From Rhodobacteraceae bacterium IMCC1335 (GTDB lineage Bacteria > Pseudomonadota > Alphaproteobacteria > Rhodobacterales > Rhodobacteraceae), in NCBI GenBank assembly GCA_039640495.1, contig CP046864.1, positions 2,294,001-2,358,000 of the forward strand: a stretch of DNA of 64,000 nt. Reading direction: 5' to 3'. The translations under genes and the position numbers were made by a program. Below the pieces are notes generated by a model. The model searched no databases, was not told where the DNA came from, and was given only the letters and a program-made list of their open reading frames with translations. Of the stretch, positions 1 to 7,524 are shown in pieces; position 1 is the first letter of the stretch; the number at the start of each line of letters is the position of its first letter.

Positions 1-324
1 AGCTGCGTGGTCGAGCAGTCAGACGCAGACTTGAGCAATGTAGGACGCGCGAAGAAGGTCAGCCCGAATGAACGCATAGCCAAGCAGGCCCTAGACGCGG
101 CAATAGCACAGTTTGGCCGTAAGATGGCTGATAAGGAAAATTACCCCGCCAATCGCAATGTAGTTTCTATCGACAACTGGCGTTCAGTATTTTTGAAAAT
201 GAGAATAGACAGCGGAGCGAAGGAAGAATCCGTTAAAAAAGACTTCACGCGCCAATCCGCAAGACTTCAAGAAAGCGGCATAGTTCATTGTTATAATGAT
301 GAAGTTTGGATTATTCATGAATAG
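1..324 (+). CDS. C-terminal part of a RepA/primase-type AAA ATPase (partial)
   Basis: The reading frame is open to the left edge, so the gene starts outside the window; the first in-frame GTG at 7 is probably internal. The visible ~107 residues contain the pattern seen at the C-terminus of RepA-like helicase/primase ATPases of alphaproteobacterial mobile elements: a basic helix (KQALDAAIAQFGRKM), a V-x-x-D-x-W-R-x-V-F stretch, then a QSARLQESGIVHCYNDEVWI-type winged-helix end. This suggests a replication protein of an integrated element. The ATPase core is not in the window, so the assignment rests on the tail alone. It is followed by an unusual GGACA/TGTCC repeat region. Confidence 0.5.
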   Translation, partial: SCVVEQSDADLSNVGRAKKVSPNERIAKQALDAAIAQFGRKMADKENYPANRNVVSIDNWRSVFLKMRIDSGAKEESVKKDFTRQSARLQESGIVHCYNDEVWIIHE

Positions 325-431
325 GACAGACAAGACATTTGATGGACATGTCTGACTTGTCTAGCGGGACATTCGCTGACGGACAGACATGGACACCCCC
401 CTAATAGGGTGTCCTGATGTCCGACGTGTCC
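324..431. repeat. GGACA/TGTCC repeat array with central hairpin
   Basis: GGACA occurs at 324, 344, 367, 381 and 391, and its complement TGTCC at 410, 418 and 427, giving eight pentamers in 108 bases. The centre forms a perfect hairpin: GGACACCC (391-398), loop, GGGTGTCC (407-414). It lies between two convergent genes, so it can act as a terminator. The repeated direct copies before the hairpin go beyond a simple terminator, and an iteron or protein-binding role beside the replication-type gene is possible. Confidence 0.6.
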
Positions 432-438
432 TTGCTTT

Positions 439-3400
439 TTAAGAAATCCAAGCCCAATCTTTTAAATTTGAGAGCCGATTAATTCGCTCCTGCGAAAGCT
501 TGTTGTCTTTGTATGATTGCCGCTGTGTTGAAATCCAAGCGCCTAATTTGAACCCCTCGTGAGACGTGGACTGAGGTACATTCGCTGTTTCATGTTCTTC
601 CACATAATTGAGAAGTAAATTGTAGGCATGCTCCCACTGCTGTTGAAAGGGATCTAAGTTTATTCCCATCTCTGTCAAAAAATCTAACTCGTGGCTTGGA
701 AGCGGCTTTTTTCTATTTTTAGATCTTAATTTTGCGATTTTTCTTCCAATAGCGTAGCCCTTATGGATGGTTTCACTCTTCAAAACGCTAACGTTATTGG
801 TCGAAAGGAAATCTCTTAATACAGCGCGCCATTTGTCTTGCTCATCCTTACGCTTTGTCCAGCTCCAATTGGGAATTCTTTCAATAGCTAATATTTGTTT
901 TTCCGTAAGACGCTTTGGAGCCACAGACCGACCAGATCGCCCTCTTTTCCCGCTATACCAATTAAAAGATGTTATTAAACTCTGCTGAAATTGCGCAAGA
1001 TTTCTAGTTTCGGAATATCTTTCGGTTACTTTAATTTGGACCCGTAAACTACGAGATGGCGAAGAGTATGGATTTTTTAGATGCCAGCGTCGCAGAGCTT
1101 TATATTGCTCCAACCACCAAAATTGGCCCAAATTCCATTTAAATTTTAATTCTTTTTCGAGATATACAACCCATTTTTTTTCAAGAGTGCCAGAATTGTA
1201 AGCCTGCCTAAAACTTTTTGCCACTGCACCAAGCTTTTCGCCGCCTGGGGCAATATATCGATCCTTTATAATTGCATGACCTTCAAGATCATAAAAACGT
1301 TTGATCGCACGAATGTTTTGCTCTCTTTGAAAATCAAATAAAGACCAAACCCAGCCAACTGATCGCAGTTCATCTAACGCTTTAAATCGAGCTGTTTCTA
1401 AGTTTTGACTTTTATACCTCACACGTTGGGTATCGCACCAGATTCCTAGCTTAAAACCTTGTTCAGTCACATACTTAGAAGGAACTTTAGCATCTCCCTT
1501 ACTTTCTATATATTTTTCAAGTAACCCAAACCAAAAATACCAAGAATGGGTCGTAGCGTCGACTAATTCAGCCCTAAGAGCTGCGGCAAAATCAGGGGTT
1601 ATTTCCAGCGGTACATCAATTACTACTTTGTCGATGTGATCAATATTTTTATTTACTTTTCGGCCGGTAGCCAACCTTAGTTGATCAAGAGTATTAGCGA
1701 GAATTTCATCATGCGCTCGCAACGCCTTCAGCACATCCCAAACCGGCTTAAAGTTGCTGGCATCTATAACTGTATCTGGGTCGTCGCCTGCTTCTAAGAA
1801 AACTGGCAGCACGATTGTACCCTTCGCTTTGTTGTCGCTTTTGCGAATAGCTCGACCTACTGCTTGAATAATGTCAACTTGGCTCCCTTTTGGATCAACA
1901 AAGGCAATCCCATCAAGTGAAGGTACATCAACACCCTCTGACAGGCAGCGCGCATTAGTTAGCAAGCCTACGTCAAAACCATCCAGCCCTTTTAGGTTGT
2001 TGATTAAATCGCGCCTTTTTCCGGCTGACATAGTTCCATCAACATGTTCTGACCAAATCTTTCCGGAAGGCCTTTGCTCGACCTCGATAATCTCTGAGAC
2101 TTGCTCTACCTCCTGAGCAAAATCTTTCGCGCGTGGAATACTTCCGTGAAACGAAATCACTCGTTTCAAATCATAATCTTTGATTGCCTTCAGGACCGCT
2201 ATCTTGGCGGCCAAGGTGCGCGCGTCAGTAGTGTGATCTTTACCTGTGGAAATTATTTCACCATCGGCAATCCAATCTCGCACCATAGGCTCATCGACAC
2301 CAACCACGACCACTTGGTAATCCGTGAGCATATCCATCTCGATGGCTTGCCCAAATGTGAGCTTATGTAAAACGGGACCAAATTTACTTTCGTCATCCAT
2401 TCCGATGATTTCGACGCCCCTGCCCTCAGCAGCGCTTTTGATGGATTTTCCGTAATAACGTGGGGTGGCGGTCGTAAATAATCTCTTCTTTGCTTTTATT
2501 TTATCATGATGAAGGACCGTCGCGAAGCCAGCGTCTGATTTGCCAGCGCATCTATGGGCCTCATCACAAACGACTAAATCAAACGCCGGAATTTCAGCAT
2601 CTCTTTGCGCTTCTTCAATAAGCTCTGAGCTTTGATAAGTACAAAAAATAACCTTGGGAGTTGTGGAAGTCATAAAGGACTTAATTTCCTCAACTTGCCA
2701 TGTGACCCTACCGACTTCTGAAGTGGAAATATCTTCATCGCCCTTCTTAGATTTACCCACAGTAGGATCAGAGCAGACTGCTAATGCCTCAAATCGTTCA
2801 CTGGCACCCCAAACCCACTCACGCATGGTCTGCGAGAGCAGGCTAAGGGAGGGAAGTAAAACAAGCACTGTGTTCGCTCTTAAACGCTCTTTAATCCATA
2901 GCGTTGTGAATGTTTTTCCTGTCCCGCACGCCATAATCAACTGACCGCGGTCGTTTTCTATTAGTCCTTTTTCAACATCTGCAATTGCTTTGGCTTGATG
3001 TTTTCGCGGTTCAGCTTTTGGTTTTAAGGAAGCTTTGCTCAATTCAGAGATATGACTGGGGTAGTTGAAATTTATACTTTCAAAATAGTGGCGGTCGCGA
3101 ATTACAACTTGCTTTTCCTGCCCTTGAATAACTTCCTTGGAAGTCCTTTCGTTAAGCCGATTGGTCGACATCATCAAAATGCGATCTTCGATCTCACTTC
3201 GATTGCTGTCAGCTAAGAAATTTGTGACTTCATCATATGGAACAGTATTGTGAGCTGCGTAGCACTTTGCCTGTATTGCACAGTAGGTATCGCGGCCTTT
3301 GTATTTAGCAATTAAATCGATGCCCTTGTCGTGCGACCACTTGTTTGGCCACTGGTCCCAGAGCCAGACTTTTTCAAACTGGTCTTTATATTCCGGAGCG

Positions 3401-3492
3401 GTTTCCAAAAAGTGTTTACAGAAAAGCTCAAAAGCTTTTCCGTCATTTCCATCTGCGATTATGGAATTTATAAATTCGTTAAATGAGGCCAT
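439..3492 (-). CDS. Mrr-like nuclease fused to SF2 helicase with helicase-associated repeats
   Basis: This 1017-residue protein is a probable DNA-targeting defence enzyme. Residues ~15-140 look like a PD-(D/E)xK Mrr/type ISP nuclease: D59 in KGIDLIA, then Q74-A-K76. An SF2 helicase core follows with Walker A ACGTGKT (~188-194), DEAH at 310-313, TAT motif at 341-343 and QAVGRAIR as motif VI near 550. From ~640 to the end there are about five tryptophan-rich repeats of ~65-75 residues of helicase-associated (HA) type, with motifs such as GFKLGIW and GFKLGAW and ends such as GWVW and DWAWIS. No methyltransferase domain is seen, so this is not a complete type ISP enzyme. The neighbours are not obvious partners. 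Translation starts at the ATG four bases from an operator-like palindrome. Confidence 0.8.
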   Translation of the reverse strand: MASFNEFINSIIADGNDGKAFELFCKHFLETAPEYKDQFEKVWLWDQWPNKWSHDKGIDLIAKYKGRDTYCAIQAKCYAAHNTVPYDEVTNFLADSNRSEIEDRILMMSTNRLNERTSKEVIQGQEKQVVIRDRHYFESINFNYPSHISELSKASLKPKAEPRKHQAKAIADVEKGLIENDRGQLIMACGTGKTFTTLWIKERLRANTVLVLLPSLSLLSQTMREWVWGASERFEALAVCSDPTVGKSKKGDEDISTSEVGRVTWQVEEIKSFMTSTTPKVIFCTYQSSELIEEAQRDAEIPAFDLVVCDEAHRCAGKSDAGFATVLHHDKIKAKKRLFTTATPRYYGKSIKSAAEGRGVEIIGMDDESKFGPVLHKLTFGQAIEMDMLTDYQVVVVGVDEPMVRDWIADGEIISTGKDHTTDARTLAAKIAVLKAIKDYDLKRVISFHGSIPRAKDFAQEVEQVSEIIEVEQRPSGKIWSEHVDGTMSAGKRRDLINNLKGLDGFDVGLLTNARCLSEGVDVPSLDGIAFVDPKGSQVDIIQAVGRAIRKSDNKAKGTIVLPVFLEAGDDPDTVIDASNFKPVWDVLKALRAHDEILANTLDQLRLATGRKVNKNIDHIDKVVIDVPLEITPDFAAALRAELVDATTHSWYFWFGLLEKYIESKGDAKVPSKYVTEQGFKLGIWCDTQRVRYKSQNLETARFKALDELRSVGWVWSLFDFQREQNIRAIKRFYDLEGHAIIKDRYIAPGGEKLGAVAKSFRQAYNSGTLEKKWVVYLEKELKFKWNLGQFWWLEQYKALRRWHLKNPYSSPSRSLRVQIKVTERYSETRNLAQFQQSLITSFNWYSGKRGRSGRSVAPKRLTEKQILAIERIPNWSWTKRKDEQDKWRAVLRDFLSTNNVSVLKSETIHKGYAIGRKIAKLRSKNRKKPLPSHELDFLTEMGINLDPFQQQWEHAYNLLLNYVEEHETANVPQSTSHEGFKLGAWISTQRQSYKDNKLSQERINRLSNLKDWAWIS

Positions 3493-3495
3493 GTG

Positions 3496-3516
3496 AAGAT
3501 ATCACAAAGATATCTT
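3496..3516. promoter_or_regulatory. Palindromic operator overlapping the -10 box
   Basis: AAGATATC-ACAAA-GATATCTT is a perfect inverted repeat with 8-bp arms and a 5-bp spacer. It covers the -10 box and much of the spacer of the nuclease-helicase promoter, so a dimeric repressor bound there would block the promoter. No obvious regulator gene is visible next to it. Confidence 0.55.
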
Positions 3517-3527
3517 TAAAAGGTCAA
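3499..3527 (-). promoter_or_regulatory. Promoter of the nuclease-helicase gene
   Basis: On the minus strand TTGACC (complement of 3522-3527) is followed after exactly 17 bases by TGATAT (complement of 3499-3504). A start 7 bases beyond the -10 box falls on or next to the A of the ATG at 3492. No Shine-Dalgarno sequence precedes the ATG, so a leaderless mRNA is inferred. Confidence 0.6.
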
Positions 3528-3602
3528 TCTGATTGTTAGAAACGATGTTCGACTTACGTGAGGTAAGCTAGTATTTTAAAACCCTATCCAGCAGCGTTCA
3601 GA

Positions 3603-4802
3603 TCATCTGGCCCGAGCAGTATACTTTTTACAGTATTTCTGTACGTGGGGCCGCCAGCTAAAACTTATTACTTTTCCTGTATTATCTATCACCAAAGAGG
3701 ATTGCAGTGCGCCTTCAACAAATTTGATTGAGATACTTTTGTTCGAAACTTTCTTGAAGTTTACTCTCTTTGCTGCCCTATCCTTCCATTTTATCCTAAA
3801 GCTACCAATTCCATTTGAACGATTATAAACAACATTGTTTAGTCTTGCTGGCTTTGCTTTGGAAAGGTTGACCGCATTACTGCATGAAAGTGTGTAACTT
3901 TGAAAAAATGATCTCAACACAATTGATTTAGGACAAGCTCCTTCTTTTGCATTGGATAGTGCATTCAAAAAGGCTTCCGAAATAAGATCCTTTTGTGATG
4001 TTGGTAAACCTACTCTACTAGCGAATAAGACAGCAGCAGCGTTAGTCCTATGTCCCCAAATACCATCTGCTACGCCTGCAGAACAACCAATTTCGTTCAG
4101 TCTTTCCTGAATTGATGTAATTAATTCTTCTGCAGAGTAGTCAGGCCGCGCAGGTTCTTTAGCGGCAGCATCTATCTTCTCGGCGATGTATCCGGAGATT
4201 GAGGATTGAGTGGCTTGATTTAGGGTAAACTCTTTTGAATTAAGCTGGTCGGTTTCTTCATCATTAAACCAGTACATTTGACGATCCTCAAACATACGTT
4301 CAAGTACAAATCTGGGCGTATTAAACTCATTTAGAAATCCAATTATTTCGGAAACCGTGAACTGAGATTGTGCTTGAGTCTTACCGGCCAATTCTTTCTT
4401 TGAAGCATCAGGAGAAGCAAATTGGTGAACTCCCAATTTACCGTGGTTCAACCGCTCATTTCCCCCGAAAAACATGAAAGAACAAGCAGATGCGCATACT
4501 CCCTTTGGTGGGACGTAAACTCTTAGTTTCTTATCGAAAATAATTCCAGCCATGCTTAGGCCAGCCCAGACACTGCCGCCTGGACTAGCCAAAACAATAG
4601 TATCTATTTCATGATTTCGCAGCGCTTTTCTCAGCTCAAAGTCATCACCATTATTAATTAAAGACATAAAAAACAGAGCGTTGGGAATTTTGGAATTATA
4701 TATAAAGCTGCCGTACCTGCGCTCTTCGGCAAAGGCAACGCCAGTGTAAATAACGAGTAATAAAGCGAACAGACCGCTTTTCAGAAAACTTAGATTCTTC
4801 AT
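3603..4802 (-). CDS. Secreted ClpP-like protein with peptidoglycan-binding domain
   Basis: The start at 4802 gives 399 residues with a clean signal peptide (cut after AFA, ~residue 25); the longer reading from 4859 would bury it. Residues ~30-200 resemble the ClpP/crotonase fold: LASPGGSVWAGLSMA (70-84), a serine in CASACSFMFF (S105 or S108) and a histidine in GVHQF (H126). Residues ~250-290 form a PG_binding_1-type unit (QERLNEIGCSAGVADGIWG). This fits a periplasmic serine-hydrolase-like protein that attaches to the cell wall. The substrate is unknown, and it could be a non-catalytic ClpP-fold protein. It is divergent from the gene at 5101 with ~300 bases between; I see no strong promoter or RNA there. 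Confidence 0.65.
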   Translation of the reverse strand: MKNLSFLKSGLFALLLVIYTGVAFAEERRYGSFIYNSKIPNALFFMSLINNGDDFELRKALRNHEIDTIVLASPGGSVWAGLSMAGIIFDKKLRVYVPPKGVCASACSFMFFGGNERLNHGKLGVHQFASPDASKKELAGKTQAQSQFTVSEIIGFLNEFNTPRFVLERMFEDRQMYWFNDEETDQLNSKEFTLNQATQSSISGYIAEKIDAAAKEPARPDYSAEELITSIQERLNEIGCSAGVADGIWGHRTNAAAVLFASRVGLPTSQKDLISEAFLNALSNAKEGACPKSIVLRSFFQSYTLSCSNAVNLSKAKPARLNNVVYNRSNGIGSFRIKWKDRAAKRVNFKKVSNKSISIKFVEGALQSSLVIDNTGKVISFSWRPHVQKYCKKYTARAR

Positions 4803-5100
4803 GCTGTAAACCAAACACATAGGTCTCAGATCATCAAGCATCACAGTGCCTGCGTTCAAGCCAGATTAATGCCACAAATTTTCAAATGGCCCGTACGCCA
4901 ATCAAAACAGGTGATACATTTTAATCTGTTAAGAAAACGCGGACGGAGACACAGCGCCTTCTGGAATTAGGCAATAATGCTCAATAAATGCGCATATTTT
5001 TTCGCCCCGTGTCATGTTGATATTATCTTTCGTGGCGTAATATTTGACAGAAACGGATCAATCCTTTTCGATAGCGGTAGCCATAACTAGGGAGAGGAAA

Positions 5101-5484
5101 ATGTCAGATATTATGAACATTGTAGCGGATCGTGATCGACGTCAGCGGAATGGAGCCACGAGGGGGCGAGACTTATACTGGGGATTTACGATCGCAATAT
5201 TCAGCAATTTAGTTACGCTATTTATCATTTCGCAGGGTGGAGATTTACCTTCACTAGCAATTTCCGTAATGGTCTTGGCGACGTTTATTTTTGTCATGAT
5301 CAATTCTTTTGATTGCATGGATGACCTTAAGGCAAACGCTGATGATATGGATGCAGAGGAAGCTGCTTCAAACTTTGGAGCAAAGTTCCTTAAAGCACCT
5401 TGGGGCATGTTTAAGACTGTTGTAACTATTTTATTCGGAGCTACCGCACTTACACAGCTTGATGCCATTTGGGGCATCTTTTGA
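5101..5484 (+). CDS. Small membrane protein, function unknown
   Basis: The start at 5101 is preceded by AGGGAGAGG and gives 127 residues; the earlier in-frame TTG at 5044 has no such site. Two hydrophobic segments are seen near residues 28-45 (WGFTIAIFSNLVTLFIIS) and 52-68 (AISVMVLATFIFVMI), followed by an acidic cytoplasm-type stretch (DDLKANADDMDAEEA) and a weakly hydrophobic end. I do not recognise the family. The stop is followed directly by the first copy of the 46-bp repeat. Confidence 0.6.
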   Translation: MSDIMNIVADRDRRQRNGATRGRDLYWGFTIAIFSNLVTLFIISQGGDLPSLAISVMVLATFIFVMINSFDCMDDLKANADDMDAEEAASNFGAKFLKAPWGMFKTVVTILFGATALTQLDAIWGIF

Positions 5485-5530
5485 TTAATGAACGGGCTGA
5501 GCGATCAGCGCCTCAACACCAACATCCCTT
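5485..5530. repeat. 46-bp repeat, copy 1
   Basis: This copy begins one base after the stop of the small membrane protein and matches 41 of 46 bases of the copy at 5935-5980. It contains the inverted repeat GGGCTGA-GCGA-TCAGCgC. Read on the minus strand it encodes a peptide end RDVGVEALIAQPVH followed by TAA, closely like the end encoded by copy 2. It is therefore probably a 3'-gene remnant with terminator. Confidence 0.75.
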
Positions 5531-5552
5531 AAAACAGTAAAAGGAGAAAATT

Positions 5553-5927
5553 ATGACCGCCGAAGAAGTAGTGATGTCCGCTTATGCAGCCTTTGGCGCG
5601 GGTGATATGGATGCTTTAGCCAAACTAAATCATCCAGAATGTACTTACACCATGCATGCTCAGCATGCTTTGTCGGGAACTTACCACGGATTTCCTGCAT
5701 TTCTTGAAGGTGTTTTAAGTAAGCTTAATGATGCATGGCCGGGATTTATGCCCAACATTGATAAAGTTGTCGCCAATGAAACCGATGTTGTTGTGTTTTG
5801 TAGTTGTACTGCAGATGGCGGTTTAAGCGGCAAGGCCGTCCATCATTTCGTCGTCAAAGATGAGTTGCAATTCAGTTTTGATATTTATTGGGACAGTGAG
5901 TATTGGGCGCAGCATTGTAAGATTTAA
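5553..5927 (+). CDS. SnoaL/NTF2-like fold protein
   Basis: The 124-residue product has the layout of small SnoaL-like (NTF2 fold) proteins: an N-terminal helix pair (EEVVMSAYAAFGAGDMDALAKL), the NHPECTYTMHA strand, a G-x-Y-x-G-F-x-A-F-L-x-G-V helix, and alternating strands ending in FDIYWDSEYW. Such proteins are isomerases, hydrolases or ligand-binding proteins; the substrate cannot be read from sequence. AAAAGGAG precedes the ATG at good spacing. The gene sits between the two 46-bp repeat copies, which suggests it arrived as a discrete segment. Confidence 0.75.
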   Translation: MTAEEVVMSAYAAFGAGDMDALAKLNHPECTYTMHAQHALSGTYHGFPAFLEGVLSKLNDAWPGFMPNIDKVVANETDVVVFCSCTADGGLSGKAVHHFVVKDELQFSFDIYWDSEYWAQHCKI

Positions 5928-5934
5928 ATTCAAT

Positions 5935-5980
5935 TTAATGAGCGGGCTGAGCGATCAGCCCCTCAACACCAGCATCCTTC
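5935..5980. repeat. 46-bp repeat, copy 2, with perfect hairpin
   Basis: 41 of 46 bases match the copy at 5485. It holds the perfect hairpin GGGCTGA (5944-5950), GCGA, TCAGCCC (5955-5961), 17 bases after the stop of the SnoaL-like gene, and so may terminate transcription from either side. Confidence 0.75.
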
Positions 5981-6057
5981 AAAGCCGCTCTAGCCTCGCC
6001 CTAAACCTTAGTCGATCCATTGATCGTGCGCGGATCAGAGGTCATTTGGTTCGGCAT
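5936..6057 (-). pseudogene. Decayed 3' end of an unidentified minus-strand gene
   Basis: On the minus strand the frame reads DPRTINGSTKV, then an in-frame TAG, then GEARAALKDAGVEGLIAQ, P-A-H and TAA. The last part matches the peptide encoded in copy 1 at 5485 (RDVGVEALIAQPVH). The stop between the two stretches and the lack of an upstream gene body suggest a remnant. I do not recognise the parent family. Confidence 0.35.
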
Positions 6058-6158
6058 TACGAAGTTCATTCGTAAGCATCTCAAATTCAAGATGCACTTA
6101 AACGAAGCGGTGCTGAAAAATAATAAGCCTTCGTGAGCGAGATAATAAAAGCGCATCA

Positions 6159-6377
6159 ATGACCAGACTATCCACCATACCACAGCACCAACTCAACATC
6201 ACCTGCGGCATCTGTAAACGTCATACGCTTCTAGAGGTGGCAAACCTGATTGCTGTAGTAGGCGGCGACGCCACAGCCCATCAGGTACGTCAGAGAGCCA
6301 GATGCAACAACTGCGGCGTGAAGGGTAACAATACTTATCAGATAGTTTATCGATGTACCGACAAAAATAAGAATTAA
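6159..6377 (+). CDS. Small zinc-ribbon protein
   Basis: 72 residues with two C-x2-C pairs (CGIC near residue 16 and CNNC near residue 49) separated by a hydrophobic stretch, the pattern of a zinc ribbon, similar in layout to small Ogr/Delta-like or transcription-associated zinc proteins of phages and plasmids. The start ATG at 6159 lacks a strong ribosome-binding site. Position beside attL and next to another tiny gene suggests it belongs to the older island. Specific function unknown. Confidence 0.5.
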   Translation: MTRLSTIPQHQLNITCGICKRHTLLEVANLIAVVGGDATAHQVRQRARCNNCGVKGNNTYQIVYRCTDKNKN

Positions 6378-6451
6378 AGATTACTGCGCTACCCCATTCG
6401 TTGCTGGAGGTGGTACATTACCACTACTTTTATAGATGGAGAGTTTTTTGC

Positions 6452-6673
6452 ATGTCAGATAATGAAAAGCAGGCGCTCAGAAATTCAATGGCAGGTAAAA
6501 AAGTATCCGAAATGACCACACAAGAACGTGAGCTTTTTGATCAAGAGTTTCAGTATGGACTGAACGATAAGCCTCAAATAAAGAGCGGCGCTTTAAAATC
6601 TGAACAACCCTCAAAGCCTAAAGATCTAACGATGGGCTTTCTCAGCCGCATGAATTTAATCGTCAAAAAGTAA
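6452..6673 (+). CDS. Small hydrophilic protein, unknown
   Basis: 73 residues, highly charged, beginning MSDNEKQALRNSMAGKKVSE and ending in a basic MNLIVKK tail. The ATG at 6452 is preceded by GGAGAG; the upstream in-frame ATG at 6401 would add an implausible aromatic-rich leader. No known domain is recognised. It ends 156 bases before attL. The bases between include two copies of AAAGGGGGGAC near 6757-6779 and no further gene that I can see. Confidence 0.5.
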   Translation: MSDNEKQALRNSMAGKKVSEMTTQERELFDQEFQYGLNDKPQIKSGALKSEQPSKPKDLTMGFLSRMNLIVKK

Positions 6674-6829
6674 TGACAACCACCCCTACCGCAGAAAATA
6701 ACGCGCCGACGCACAGGCGCGCCCGCGTGCCAAACTTTTGATGTACCGTCAACAAAAGGGGGGACTAAAGGGGGGACAAATTTCATCAATAAAAACTAAC
6801 GTGTTGATATGTAATATTTTTATGATGAA

Positions 6830-6848
6830 ATATGGTGCCCCCACACGG
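6830..6848. repeat. attL core
   Basis: ATATGGTGCCCCCACACGG is identical to 40776-40794. Flanking bases differ on both sides. Sixteen of the bases copy the tRNA-Thr 3' end including the CCA complement. The adjoining sequence does not fold as a tRNA, so this is the displaced half site. Confidence 0.9.
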
Positions 6849-6890
6849 TCAACAAATATCGCCGTTTCACCCATATAAAACAGGGGTCAT

Positions 6891-6956
6891 GTGGACCACG
6901 AAAAGGGGTTATAAGCCCCTAAACAAATCAATGACTTACAATGAGGGTGGACCACG
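6891..6956. promoter_or_regulatory. Putative integrase arm sites, left
   Basis: GTGGACCACG occurs at 6891-6900 and again at 6947-6956, just inside attL. The same decamer lies just inside attR at 40706-40715, with an inverted GGTCCAC at 40730-40736. Paired copies at both prophage ends fit arm-type binding sites for the integrase. Confidence 0.5.
6901..6920 (-). terminator. Terminator of the late operon
   Basis: On the minus strand AGGGGCT-TAT-AACCCCT is followed by TTT. It lies ~150 bases beyond the last minus-strand late gene, where the late transcript should end. Confidence 0.45.
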
Positions 6957-7071
6957 CTTGAAAACGCATTTCAGCGGATTGCAAATCCAGATGTATGCAC
7001 AATCTAATCAGGCACTTAGTGTGTCTCAGTTATCAGGACAAACACTGAACAAGCCATGAACCTGATAACCG

Positions 7072-7524
7072 CTATTTTGACCGATTGTCCCACGTCACAA
7101 CATCGAACAGAAACTGCGGTGAAACCCGCTGCGAATTGGACAGGCCAAGCGCAGCTGCACATATCTCGGAACAAAACCAGCGTGATTCATCGTGACGCCC
7201 AAGGGCGAAAACCTGCGACAGCAGAATACCCTTGTAATCATACTGCTCGCCGATGCGGTCATGGATGAACTGGGCAGGCTTGGCAGGATCGATCCGAAGT
7301 TCGACTAAATCCCAATTTTCCGGTCTAAGCAGGATGCGCTTGGCGCGAACGCCACCATCCCGACCCGATGAAGACAAGCACCGCGCAATGTCGCCATGCA
7401 ACGCAGCGCCCGCAATCAATTCAACATGGCTATAGCGCCCACGGGTTGCAAACCGAATGGCCACATCCTGCAACCGCTGCCAGCGCGTCTTGCCACGCCC
7501 TTTGTAGAAAGCAAGCGTGATCAT
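7072..7524 (-). CDS. Papain-like amidase-type protein, last gene of the late operon
   Basis: 150 residues with the layout of small permuted NlpC/P60-like (YiiX/CHAP-type) proteins: an N-terminal histidine in GRYSHVELIAG (~residue 34), a central QYDYKGIL stretch and a C-terminal cysteine in RWFCSEICAAALG. The Cys/His order is inverted relative to classical NlpC/P60. Rhodobacterales phages often end their lysis region with such a protein. It may assist wall degradation or modify a host target. The start overlaps the Rz1-like gene end by four bases, so it is co-translated with the lysis cassette. Confidence 0.55.
   Translation of the reverse strand: MITLAFYKGRGKTRWQRLQDVAIRFATRGRYSHVELIAGAALHGDIARCLSSSGRDGGVRAKRILLRPENWDLVELRIDPAKPAQFIHDRIGEQYDYKGILLSQVFALGRHDESRWFCSEICAAALGLSNSQRVSPQFLFDVVTWDNRSK

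Noticed and set aside
5485..5980. The two 46-bp repeats as integron attC sites
   Set aside because: They follow plus-strand genes and carry hairpins, as cassettes would, but no GTTRRRY/RYYYAAC core pair is present and the repeats encode a gene end on the other strand.
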